Below, one piece after another: positions 1 through 7,686 of a stretch of 64,000 nt of DNA. This stretch comes from an uncultured bacterium. Its GTDB lineage: Bacteria; Verrucomicrobiota; Kiritimatiellia; CAIKKV01; CAITUY01. Each line of letters starts with the position of its first letter. Positions within the stretch are counted from its first letter, which is position 1. The stretch covers positions 1 to 64,000 of the forward strand of contig CAITUY010000095.1 in the NCBI GenBank assembly GCA_903895695.1. Direction: 5' to 3'. Position numbers and translations under genes: made by a program. Under the pieces are notes generated by a model. That model saw only the letters and a program-made list of their open reading frames with translations. It was not told where the DNA came from and searched no databases.

Positions 1-322
1 GGCCATCTCGTCCACGTCCGGCCAGATCGGCCAGGCGGGGCAGGTCAACTACTCGGCCTCGAAAGCCGGCCTGATCGGCGCTGTCAAAGCCCTGGCCCGC
101 GAAGTGGGCAAGAAGAACCTCTATGTCAACGCGGTGGCGCCCGGCATCATCGAGACCGAAATGGTAGCGCATCTACCCAAAGACCAGATCCTGCCATTGA
201 TCCCGCTCCACCGCTTCGGCACGGTCGAGGAGGTCGCGGCAGTCGTCAACTTCCTCTGCGCCGAGGAGCATCTTTACATTCACGGCCAGGTCATCGGCGT
301 GAATGGAGGATTGGCGATCTGA
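1..322 (+). CDS. fabG: 3-oxoacyl-ACP reductase (FabG-like), 3' part only
   Basis: NADPH-dependent ketoreductase of the short-chain dehydrogenase family; it would reduce the beta-keto group of ACP-bound acyl chains. The reading frame is open from base 2 and runs off the left edge, so the N-terminal Rossmann motif is not visible. The visible part carries the catalytic YxxxK (YSASK), preceded by a Ser-containing strand (AISSTSGQ), then NAVAPGIIET and the C-terminal VIGVNGGLAI, all typical of FabG. It is followed at once by a FAD oxidoreductase whose start overlaps its stop codon, so it is the first visible gene of the acyl-chain cluster. FabG family is firm; that it serves the specialised cluster rather than housekeeping fatty acid synthesis is inferred from context. 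Confidence 0.93.
   Translation, partial: AISSTSGQIGQAGQVNYSASKAGLIGAVKALAREVGKKNLYVNAVAPGIIETEMVAHLPKDQILPLIPLHRFGTVEEVAAVVNFLCAEEHLYIHGQVIGVNGGLAI
305..309 (+). promoter_or_regulatory. Ribosome binding site GGAGG deciding a CTG start
   Basis: A perfect GGAGG lies 9 bases before the CTG at 319, inside the end of fabG. No ATG, GTG or TTG exists in the oxidoreductase frame between this site and the Rossmann motif, so it supports a non-canonical CTG start overlapping the fabG TGA. Confidence 0.6.
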
Positions 323-1815
323 AGAACACTTACGACGATATCGTTATCGGTAGCGGCGCCAGCGGGCTCACCGCCACGCTGCTGCTGGCACTGCACGGCC
401 GCAAGGTTCTGCTGCTCGAAAAAGCACCCCGGATCGGCGGCTCCCTGTGCCGGTTCCAACGGCGCGGCGTACCGTTCGACACCGGGTTCCACTTCACCGG
501 CGGACTGACCGAGCGGGGCCTCCTGAGCCGCATGCTATCCGTCCTTGGGCTCGCCGGGGCCGTGGAACCCGTGTTCATGGCGGCTAACCACACGCACCGC
601 TTCGTGTTCGAATCGGAGGGGCGCGTCTTCGACCTGCCTTGCGGCGTGGCCGAGTGGCGTCGCGCACTACTGGCCGAATTCCCCGGCGACCGGATAGCCG
701 TGGACCGCTATTTCGATCGGGTCGAAACCGTTCGCATGCACACGCCCGGCATGGATCTGAGCCGCCTCACGGAACCGGCGCGCCGGCTGGACGAGGATTC
801 CGTGAGCCTCGCCGCGGTGCTGGACGGCCTCACGGATAATGCCCTGCTCAAGGCCGTGCTGTGCGGGCTGGGCATGTGCCACGGCGTCAAGCCCTCCGAG
901 ATCTCGTTCGCCAGTCACGCCCGCGTCTGTTTCGAACTATACGAATCCACGGCCCGCCTGCGACACGGAGGAGAGTCGCTGATCGACGCCTTTGCGGACC
1001 GCTTCAAAGCCCTGGACGTGGACGTGCGCACCGGGTCCTGGATCACGGCCTGCGGCGACGTCACGGACGACCGCGTGACGCGGTTCGAACTCAATACGGG
1101 CGAAGAAGTGTCCGCCGGATCGGTCATCCTGACCATTCACCCCCGCCAGATCCTCGAACTGCTTCCGCGCGGGCACTACTCCAAGGCCTTTGCGGCGCGC
1201 GTGGAAGCGTTCGAGCCGTCGGCCGGATTCTTCACGGTGTACGGAACGCTGGACGATGGCCCCGACCCGGACTTCGGTTCAACGATCGTCTCGCTCTTTC
1301 CCTCCCTGGACTTCGAGGCAATGCTCAGCCCCGACTACCGCGGCGAGCCCGCGCTCGTGATCGTCGGCAGCCTCGACGAAGCCAACGGTGCGCCCTGCCG
1401 CGTGGTCACGGCCTTCGAACCGTCATTTTTCGAACATGTGGCGCCGTGGAAGGACTCGCTCACGGGCCGCCGTCCGCCGGGCTACGCGGCTTACAAGGCA
1501 GACCGCGTGGCGGCGATCCGCCGGCATCTCGGCCGCTACGATCGCCGCTACGAGGAGCGCCTGCGCGTGCTGGACTCGGCTTCGATCCTCACGTTCCGCG
1601 ACTACCTGCACTCGCCCGAAGGGGCGGCCTACGGAATCAAGCAGAAGGTCGGGCAATACAACTTGATCGGCAAGCTGCCAATCCGTAACTTCTTCGCCGC
1701 CGGTCAGAGTTCGCTCCTGCCGGGCCTGATGGGCGCGATGATGTCGTCGTTTGTCGTCACACGCCTGGTGCTGGGCAGGGACACGGTCAACCGCCTCACG
1801 AGTACGCCGCCATGA
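319..1815 (+). CDS. CrtI-like FAD-dependent oxidoreductase / desaturase
   Basis: Flavoprotein of the phytoene desaturase/NAD(P)H-FAD superfamily, about 498 residues. The dinucleotide-binding motif IVIGSGASG sits at residues 8-16 with an acidic end of strand 2 (LLLEK), followed by GGSLCRF and FDTGFHFTGG as in CrtI relatives. The C-terminal AAGQSSLLPGLMGAMMSS is the usual FAD-contacting tail. The first ATG in frame (532) would remove the whole FAD-binding motif, so the start must lie upstream. The only plausible one is CTG 319 with GGAGG 9 bases before it, overlapping the fabG stop. It overlaps the next gene by ATGA. Desaturation or isomerisation of an ACP-bound or lipid acyl chain is a reasonable inference; the substrate is unknown. 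Confidence 0.85.
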   Translation: MKNTYDDIVIGSGASGLTATLLLALHGRKVLLLEKAPRIGGSLCRFQRRGVPFDTGFHFTGGLTERGLLSRMLSVLGLAGAVEPVFMAANHTHRFVFESEGRVFDLPCGVAEWRRALLAEFPGDRIAVDRYFDRVETVRMHTPGMDLSRLTEPARRLDEDSVSLAAVLDGLTDNALLKAVLCGLGMCHGVKPSEISFASHARVCFELYESTARLRHGGESLIDAFADRFKALDVDVRTGSWITACGDVTDDRVTRFELNTGEEVSAGSVILTIHPRQILELLPRGHYSKAFAARVEAFEPSAGFFTVYGTLDDGPDPDFGSTIVSLFPSLDFEAMLSPDYRGEPALVIVGSLDEANGAPCRVVTAFEPSFFEHVAPWKDSLTGRRPPGYAAYKADRVAAIRRHLGRYDRRYEERLRVLDSASILTFRDYLHSPEGAAYGIKQKVGQYNLIGKLPIRNFFAAGQSSLLPGLMGAMMSSFVVTRLVLGRDTVNRLTSTPP

Positions 1816-3041
1816 AACTGAGACGAGTCGTCATCACCGGTATGGGCAGCGTGTCGCCGCTCGGGCGCGGCACGGCCGCGCTGGTCCAGGGCATCGAGGC
1901 CGGCCGTAGCGCGGTGCAGGTGATGGAGGGCTGGGAGAAGTACATCGGGCTGCGCAGCCGCGTGGGCGCGCCGGCGGAACTTAAGGACGAGAAACTCATC
2001 CCGCGCCAGAACCGACGGTCCATGGGCCGCATGAGCCTCTTTGCCGTCCAGGCGGCCCAGGACGCCCTGGCCGATGCCGGCCTGGACCCGGCCGTGGCGT
2101 CGTCCGGCCGCCTCGGTTGCATCGTGGGGTCCACGACGGGCAGCGCCATCAGCATCAGCCAGGCATTCGAGACGATGCTGCCGGACCGCGACCTGACCAA
2201 GCTCTCGTCGATGATGTTCTTCCATTGCCTGTCGCACACGGCGACCATGAACGTGGCGCAGTGCCTCAAGATCAACGGGTGCGTGATGGCGACCTCGGCC
2301 GCCTGCGCCTCCGCCTTGCACGCGCTCGGGACCGGCTACGACCTCATCCGCCTCGGCCGCCAGGATTTCATGCTGTGCGGTGGCGCTGAAGAACTGCACC
2401 CGACCGTCACCGGCTCGTTCGATGTGCTCTTCGCGACCTCCGTGAAATACAACACTACGCCCCACCTGACCCCCCGCCCGTTCGACCGCGATCGCGACGG
2501 GCTGGTATGCGGCGAAGGCAGCGGCATCCTGCTGCTCGAGGACTACGAGCATGCCGTGGCCCGCAATGCCCGCATCCACGCCGAGCTGCTCGGGTTCCAC
2601 ACGTGCAGCAGCGGCGACCACGTGAGCGAGTCCAGCCGGCCGGCCATGGTCGCCTGCATGCGCGAGGCCCTCCACGACGCCGGGCTCGAGCCGCGGCAGG
2701 CGGACTACATCAATGCCCATGCCACGGCCACGCTGCAAGGCGACAAAGAAGAGGCCGAGGCCATCCGCGAGGTGTTTGGCGACGCCGTTCCCGTGAGCAG
2801 TCTCAAGGGCTATATGGGCCATACCCTCGGCGCCTCGGCCGCCCTGGAACTGGCCGCCTCGCTCGCCGGGATGCGCAAGGGTCTGCTCTACCCGACCCGG
2901 AACCTCGACAACGTGAGCCCCGAGTGCCAGGGAATCCGCCACGTGATGGGCGCCCCCGAACGCCGCGACGCGCATGTCGTGGTAAAAAACAGTTTTGCGT
3001 TTGGCGGGATCAGCGCGGTTCTGGTATGCAGGATGCCGTGA
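1812..3041 (+). CDS. fabF: Beta-ketoacyl-ACP synthase II-type ketosynthase
   Basis: Condensing enzyme that extends ACP-bound acyl chains with malonyl-ACP. At 409 residues it has normal FabF length. The catalytic triad is complete: Cys165 in TSAACAS, His303 in NAHATAT and His337 in KGYMGHTLGAS. The N-terminus VVITGMGSVSPLG is the standard KAS II opening. It starts with an ATG overlapping the previous stop and is followed by an ACP gene 18 bases later. The ACP, ligase and LolA neighbours suggest that it belongs to a dedicated pathway rather than primary fatty acid synthesis, but the sequence alone does not separate the two. Confidence 0.95.
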   Translation: MKLRRVVITGMGSVSPLGRGTAALVQGIEAGRSAVQVMEGWEKYIGLRSRVGAPAELKDEKLIPRQNRRSMGRMSLFAVQAAQDALADAGLDPAVASSGRLGCIVGSTTGSAISISQAFETMLPDRDLTKLSSMMFFHCLSHTATMNVAQCLKINGCVMATSAACASALHALGTGYDLIRLGRQDFMLCGGAEELHPTVTGSFDVLFATSVKYNTTPHLTPRPFDRDRDGLVCGEGSGILLLEDYEHAVARNARIHAELLGFHTCSSGDHVSESSRPAMVACMREALHDAGLEPRQADYINAHATATLQGDKEEAEAIREVFGDAVPVSSLKGYMGHTLGASAALELAASLAGMRKGLLYPTRNLDNVSPECQGIRHVMGAPERRDAHVVVKNSFAFGGISAVLVCRMP

Positions 3042-3059
3042 ACCTAAGGAACCACACCC

Positions 3060-3335
3060 ATGACCAAGGATGAAATCGTTGCTTTGACCAACCGGGTGTT
3101 CGAGGAGTCGTTCGAGATCCCGGCCGAAAAGCTGACCCCCCAGGCTCGCATCTTCGACGAGTTGGGCCTCGACAGCCTCGACATCGTGGACCTGATCGTC
3201 GCCTTGCAGAAACAGTTCAAGATCCAGATCCGCGAGGACGAACGCGTGCGCACCATCCGCACGCTGGAGGATGTCTACATGTTCATCCTGACCCTCAAGC
3301 AGGAGTCCGAGCAGGCGCGACCCGCGGGATCATGA
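3060..3335 (+). CDS. Acyl carrier protein
   Basis: Small acidic carrier protein of 91 residues, which would be phosphopantetheinylated on Ser39 in the motif DELGLDSLD. The helix that follows (IVDLIVALQKQF) is typical of ACP helix II. It carries the growing acyl chain between the ketosynthase, reductase, HotDog domain and acyltransferase encoded around it. Its stop overlaps the ATG of the acyltransferase, implying coupled translation. Family assignment is firm; it is one of two ACPs in the window and shows no sign of being the general AcpP. Confidence 0.95.
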   Translation: MTKDEIVALTNRVFEESFEIPAEKLTPQARIFDELGLDSLDIVDLIVALQKQFKIQIREDERVRTIRTLEDVYMFILTLKQESEQARPAGS

Positions 3336-4087
3336 ACGTCCTTAAGCTGATTGTCCTGAACGTCTGGTTCTATGCCCTGCTCGTCGTCTACACGCTGGTG
3401 GCGGTTCCCGCCCTGACGCTGTTCGTGGCCGTCCAGGCCCCGTTCATCCCGCATCGTCAGGCCATGCGCCTGTTCCGCAAGGCCATCCGCTGGTACGGCT
3501 TTGTCGTGATCTACATCCTCCCCTTTCCGCTCGTCCGGGTCCGTTACGAGGACCGCGCCGGCGAGGAGGGGCCCGGCCCGTACCTGATTGTTTGTAATCA
3601 CCGTTCATCGTCGGACCCTTTCCTGATGGCCTGCCTGCCGCTGCCGGAGGTCGTGCAGGTGATCAACACCTGGACCTTGCGCCTGCCCGTGTGGGGACTG
3701 GCGGCCCGCCTGGCCGGGTACCTGAGCGTCAACGACATGCCGGTCGAGACGTTCTTCGACCGCGCGGCCGGCTATCTGCGCGGGGGCGCCTCCATCGCCA
3801 CCTTCCCGGAAGGCACGCGGGGCCGAGACCGCATCATGGGGCCGTTTCATAGCACGGTATTTCGCCTGGCCCTTCAGGAAAAAGTTCCCATCCTGCCGCT
3901 CTGCATCTCCGGCAACGAACGCATTCCGCCGCGGGGCACCATGCTCCTCCACCCCGGCCGCGTCACGCTGCGGCGGCTGCCGTCCCTGACCTGGGCAGAC
4001 TACAAGGACTTGACGCCCTTTCAGTTGAAGAACAGAGTACGGGATCTGATTGGCCGCGAACTGGCCGCCATGGAGGCAACGACGTGA
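3332..4087 (+). CDS. PlsC-type 1-acyl-glycerophosphate/lyso-lipid acyltransferase
   Basis: Membrane-bound acyltransferase of the PlsC family, 251 residues. A long hydrophobic N-terminus (residues 3-38) anchors it. The HX4D catalytic motif is His90-Asp95 (NHRSSSD), and the acceptor-binding FPEGTRGRD follows. It would transfer the finished ACP- or CoA-bound chain to a glycerol or other lipid acceptor, as the acyltransferases of aryl-polyene clusters are thought to do. It overlaps both neighbours by four bases (ATGA upstream, GTGA at its 3' end), so it is part of one translational unit. The acceptor cannot be told from sequence. Confidence 0.9.
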   Translation: MNVLKLIVLNVWFYALLVVYTLVAVPALTLFVAVQAPFIPHRQAMRLFRKAIRWYGFVVIYILPFPLVRVRYEDRAGEEGPGPYLIVCNHRSSSDPFLMACLPLPEVVQVINTWTLRLPVWGLAARLAGYLSVNDMPVETFFDRAAGYLRGGASIATFPEGTRGRDRIMGPFHSTVFRLALQEKVPILPLCISGNERIPPRGTMLLHPGRVTLRRLPSLTWADYKDLTPFQLKNRVRDLIGRELAAMEATT

Positions 4088-5391
4088 GCCGCTTCAAAGG
4101 CCTTCCCGGGCTCGAATTCCAACCGCCCGAGGCGATCCATTCCGCGCAGGCACGGGTGCTGGCGAAACACGTGGCTCACTGCGCCCGGCATTCGCCCTAC
4201 TACCGCCGCCTCTTCAAGGAAGCCGGCGTTAGAGCGGCCGACATCGGACTGGACAACCTGGCCGAACTGCCCCTGACGACCAAGGCCGATTTCGCCACCC
4301 ACAATGCCGACTTCCTCGCCGTGCCGACCGCCGACATCGTCGATATCGTGTTGTCGTCGGGCACCACCGGCACACCCACGCGCGTCATGTACACCGAGCG
4401 CGACCTGCAGCGCCTGGCCTACAACGAGGAGATCTCCTTTACCGCGTGCGGGCTCACGCCTGCCGACACCGCACTCCTCACCTGCACCATGGATCGCTGT
4501 TTCATTGCCGGGCTCGCCTATTTTCTCGGCATCCGGGCCGTCGGCGCGGCCGCGATCCGCAACGGCCACGGCACCCTGGCCAGTCACGCTGGCATCATCG
4601 CATCCATCCGGCCCACCGTGCTCGTGGGCGTGCCCTCGTTCCTGCGCAAGCTCGCGGTTTACCTGAACGAGCACGGCGCCAACGCCGCCCGCACGTCGGT
4701 TCGAAAACTCGTCTGTATCGGCGAGCCGGTGCGCGGCGCCGATATGGCCCCGCTCAAGCTCGGCGCCGACCTGCGGGCGCTCTGGGGGGCCGACGTTCAT
4801 TCGACCTACGCTTCGTCGGAGTGCATCACGTCATTCTGCGAGTGCACCGCCCAGCAGGGCGGGCACCTGCACCCCGACCTGGCCATTCTGGAAATCCTCG
4901 ACGCCCGCGGCCGGCCCGTGCCGGCCGGCACGCCCGGCGAAATTGTGCTCACGCCCCTCGGCATCGAGGGCATGCCGCTGCTCCGCTTCAAGACCGACGA
5001 CATCGGTTTCATTGTCCCCGGCCCGCCCTGCTCCTGCGGCCGCACCTCGCCCCGTCTGGGCCCGATCCTCGGCCGCCAGCGGCAAATGATGAAGGTGCGA
5101 GGCACCACGCTCTACCCGCAGGCCGTATTCATCGCGCTGGACGAAATCCCGAATGCCGGCGATTACTACCTGGAAATCCGGACCGACGGCGACCTTTCCG
5201 ACGACCTCATCATCCACCTCGGCGCCCATGCGCAGCAACCGCCCGTGGCCTGGATCCGCGAACAATTGCAGGCCCGGCTGCGAATTGCGCCCACGATCGT
5301 CGTGGAGCCCGAGGAGGACGTGAAGCGCCGCGTCTACACGCCCGAATCGCGCAAACCCGTCCGCGTTCTGGACAGGAGGAATGCTCCGTGA
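4084..5391 (+). CDS. Acyl/aryl-activating AMP ligase (phenylacetate-CoA ligase-like)
   Basis: Adenylate-forming enzyme of 435 residues, the length and style of the PaaK group. The ATP-binding loop SSGTTGTPT is near residues 89-97, YASSE is the A5-type motif, and a Cys-rich segment (CSCGRTSPRLG) is characteristic of the PaaK/CapK branch. It starts at GTG 4084 overlapping plsC. It would activate a carboxylic-acid starter unit for loading on the ACP or CoA, the role given to the ligase of aryl-polyene clusters. The starter (aryl or alkyl) is not determinable here. Confidence 0.88.
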   Translation: MSRFKGLPGLEFQPPEAIHSAQARVLAKHVAHCARHSPYYRRLFKEAGVRAADIGLDNLAELPLTTKADFATHNADFLAVPTADIVDIVLSSGTTGTPTRVMYTERDLQRLAYNEEISFTACGLTPADTALLTCTMDRCFIAGLAYFLGIRAVGAAAIRNGHGTLASHAGIIASIRPTVLVGVPSFLRKLAVYLNEHGANAARTSVRKLVCIGEPVRGADMAPLKLGADLRALWGADVHSTYASSECITSFCECTAQQGGHLHPDLAILEILDARGRPVPAGTPGEIVLTPLGIEGMPLLRFKTDDIGFIVPGPPCSCGRTSPRLGPILGRQRQMMKVRGTTLYPQAVFIALDEIPNAGDYYLEIRTDGDLSDDLIIHLGAHAQQPPVAWIREQLQARLRIAPTIVVEPEEDVKRRVYTPESRKPVRVLDRRNAP

Positions 5392-6878
5392 GTTGTCACA
5401 GTCCTATGATTGGCGAGGAGTTCACGCGGGCCGATGTGGAGGAGGCCGCCCGCACCGGTCGACTGCTCTCCATGGAGATCGAGTTCAGCCTGCGGTGCAA
5501 CTACCGCTGCCAGTATTGCTATGTCGAGCAAACCGGCGATACGGCCGGCGAGATGGCGCCCGACGAAATCCGCGACGTGATCCTGCAGGCCCGGGACCTG
5601 GGCGCCCGGAAGATCATCGTGCTCGGCGGCGAGCCCATGATCTACCCGCACATCATGGACATGCTCGCTTTCATCCGCCAGCACGGCATGCATGCCGAGA
5701 TGTTCACCAACGGGACCCACGTCACGCCCGAGACCGCCCACCGGCTGTACGACCTCGGCGTGCAGGTTGTGCTGAAAATGAACAGCTTCGATGAGGCGAT
5801 CCAGGACGAGTTGGCCGGCGTCAGGGGCGCCTACCGGACCATCCAGGCGGCCTTCGACAGCCTGCGCGCTGCGGGCTACCCGGCCGACGGCCACCTCATG
5901 GCCGTCAGCACCATCATCTGCGCCCAGAACCTGCCGGAAGTCACGCGCCTGTGGCAGTGGCTCAGGGACCAGGACATCACGCCCTACTTTGAGATCATCA
6001 CCCCCCAAGGCAATGCGCGGGACCATAACGGGTTGGAAGTCGATCTGCCCACCTTGCACAAGGTCTTCGGCGAACTGTCCGAGATCGACCGCACGCGCTA
6101 CAACCACCACTGGGACCCCCAGCCGCCGCTGGTGGGCGACCGCTGCCTGCGGCACCAGTTCTCCTGCCTCGTGAGCGCGTTCGGCACCGTCCGCCCCTGC
6201 GTCGGCGTCACGCTGCCGGTCGGCAACGTGCGGGAGCAAAAACTGGCGGATATCCTGCGCGATAGCGAGATCATCGGCGACTTGCGCCGCTACAAACAGA
6301 CGATCCGCGGCCCCTGCGCGGCCTGCGAAAAAGCGTCCGTCTGCTACGGGTGCCGCGGCGCCGCCTACCAGTTGACCGGCGATTACCTGGCGTCGGACCC
6401 GTTGTGCTGGCGGAACGCCGGCCGGGAGGCCGAGATCATGACGTTGCCCGTCGAGGCCGGGAAACTGATCCCGCAGCAGGCGCCGCTCAAGGTCGCGGAC
6501 CGGCTGATGTCCGTGGGCGAACGCGTGGCCGTGGTGGAGACTGACCTCCGCACGGACAGCGTGTTCGTCCGCGCCGACGGCACGCTGGATCCGGCGGCCT
6601 ACCTCGAACTGATCGCCCAGGCCGCGGCCGCCATGAACGGGTTCCGGGCCACGCGCCGCGATAGTCCCGAGCCCGAGGGCTACCTGCTGGGGGCGCGTAA
6701 TCTCGAAATTCTGGGCCCGGCCCGCGTGGGCGACACCCTGAGCGTCCGCGTCTTCAAAGCCACCCGTTACGGCGATTTTGGCATCATCGAGGGCGCAGTC
6801 TCGCGCGGCGAAACGCTGCTCGCCAAAGGCGAGATCAAGGTGTGGCACAAGACCGGTGCGGCCGTGCCGGCGGCGTGA
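5388..6878 (+). CDS. Radical SAM/SPASM protein fused to a FabZ/ApeP-like HotDog domain
   Basis: About 496 residues in two parts. Residues 30-350 are a radical SAM enzyme: CNYRCQYC (Cys37, Cys41, Cys44) binds the SAM [4Fe-4S] cluster, VLGGEPMIYP follows, and a SPASM-like Cys-rich region (RPCVGV, CAACEKASVCYGC, DPLCW) probably holds auxiliary clusters. Residues about 360-490 form a HotDog domain: IPQQAPLKVADRL, LELIAQAAAA and GYLLGARN match the ApeP-type dehydratase pattern. The FabZ GHFP histidine motif is not seen and Gln replaces His in the opening motif, so dehydratase activity is uncertain. GTG 5388 is preferred: AGGAGG lies 8 bases upstream and the start overlaps the previous stop. An unusual fusion; the HotDog part may dock ACP-bound substrates. 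Confidence 0.85.
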   Translation: MSCHSPMIGEEFTRADVEEAARTGRLLSMEIEFSLRCNYRCQYCYVEQTGDTAGEMAPDEIRDVILQARDLGARKIIVLGGEPMIYPHIMDMLAFIRQHGMHAEMFTNGTHVTPETAHRLYDLGVQVVLKMNSFDEAIQDELAGVRGAYRTIQAAFDSLRAAGYPADGHLMAVSTIICAQNLPEVTRLWQWLRDQDITPYFEIITPQGNARDHNGLEVDLPTLHKVFGELSEIDRTRYNHHWDPQPPLVGDRCLRHQFSCLVSAFGTVRPCVGVTLPVGNVREQKLADILRDSEIIGDLRRYKQTIRGPCAACEKASVCYGCRGAAYQLTGDYLASDPLCWRNAGREAEIMTLPVEAGKLIPQQAPLKVADRLMSVGERVAVVETDLRTDSVFVRADGTLDPAAYLELIAQAAAAMNGFRATRRDSPEPEGYLLGARNLEILGPARVGDTLSVRVFKATRYGDFGIIEGAVSRGETLLAKGEIKVWHKTGAAVPAA

Positions 6879-6892
6879 GAATCGGTTGAGGG

Positions 6893-7071
6893 TGGGAGGT
6901 GGATGGTGGAAGGGTCATTAGTCATTGGTCGTCGGAGGTCGAGTGAATAACATCCACAAACAGCCAGCGTCCAGTGTCACACGTCAGAACAATCGGACCG
7001 CCCTCACTTGGGCGTTGAGCGTTCCTCCCTCCCTCCGTTCACTGTTCACTGTTTACTGTTCACTGTTCACT
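6893..7071 (+). repeat. Heptamer repeat blocks before and within the start of the LolA gene
   Basis: From 6893 to 6948 the sequence divides exactly into eight in-phase heptads of changing content (TGGGAGG, TGGATGG, TGGAAGG, GTCATTA, GTCATTG, GTCGTCG, GAGGTCG, AGTGAAT). Three more run from 6965 to 6985 (CAGCGTC, CAGTGTC, ACACGTC). A purer block GTTCACT x5, with one T for C, runs from 7037 to 7071 and encodes the hydrophobic part of the LolA leader. Confidence 0.85.
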
Positions 7072-7686
7072 TCCCTTTCCCTCACCGTCTTCGCCGCCCC
7101 CGCCACGAACGCGGCCGCCCCGCTGCTGGTCGAATTGCAGCGCAGCCTGGCCGGCACCACGAACGTTCAGACCGATTTCGTGCAGGAGAAGAACCTCGCG
7201 ATCCTCCAGCAGGCTGTCATCATCAAGGGCCGCCTGGCCGTGACGCAACCTGACCGCCTGGCCTGGCAGGTTCTGGAGCCGATCCGCTACAACCTCGTGC
7301 TGGACGGGACCACGCTGCGCCAGTGGGACGAGGCCACGGACAAGGTGCAGCAGATGTCGCTGGCAGGAAACCCTGTTTTCGGTGTCGTCGCCACCCAGCT
7401 CCGCGCCTGGTTTGCCGGCCACTTCGATGCCCTGACCAAGGATTTCGACGTTTCCATCGACGCGACTGTCTCGCCGCCCGCCATCGCCTTTGTGCCGCGC
7501 GAGGCCAGCTTCGCCGCCAAGGCTATCCGGCGCGTGACGCTCACGTTCCGCGAAGACCGACGCTACCTCCACAGCATCCTGATCGACGAGCGCAGCGGCG
7601 ACCGTACGCTGATGACCTTCACGAATACCGTTCTGAACGGCGCCGTGGACCCCACCCTGTGGGAGGTCAAGCCGCATGGCCGCTAA
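6943..7686 (+). CDS. lolA: LolA-like outer-membrane lipoprotein carrier
   Basis: Periplasmic LolA-fold protein. The mature part (from about residue 50) has the family pattern: FVQEKNLAILQQAVIIKGRL, then LAWQVLEPIRYNLVLDG and LRQWDEATDKVQQM. LolA shuttles lipoproteins to the outer membrane; LolA-like proteins also occur in aryl-polyene clusters, where they are presumed to move the lipid product. The start is uncertain. GTG 6943 has GGAGG four bases before its spacer but gives a long n-region; TTG 7015 would give a compact signal peptide without a ribosome site. Either way the hydrophobic leader core (SLFTVYCSLFTSLSL) is encoded by a GTTCACT heptamer repeat. The next gene starts inside its end, 11 bases before the stop. 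Confidence 0.82.
   Translation: MNNIHKQPASSVTRQNNRTALTWALSVPPSLRSLFTVYCSLFTSLSLTVFAAPATNAAAPLLVELQRSLAGTTNVQTDFVQEKNLAILQQAVIIKGRLAVTQPDRLAWQVLEPIRYNLVLDGTTLRQWDEATDKVQQMSLAGNPVFGVVATQLRAWFAGHFDALTKDFDVSIDATVSPPAIAFVPREASFAAKAIRRVTLTFREDRRYLHSILIDERSGDRTLMTFTNTVLNGAVDPTLWEVKPHGR

Noticed and set aside
1704..2975. Long open frame on the - strand opposite the ketosynthase gene
   Set aside because: It is the mirror of a strong FabF gene; long antisense frames are common in high-GC coding DNA, and the peptide has no family features.
4446..5387. Upstream extension of the radical SAM frame
   Set aside because: It would overlap the ligase gene by about 940 bases; its translation is Arg/Pro-rich shadow sequence, and GTG 5388 has a good ribosome site.
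5334..6848. 504-codon - strand frame opposite the radical SAM gene
   Set aside because: No recognisable domain; the + strand frame has clear motifs.
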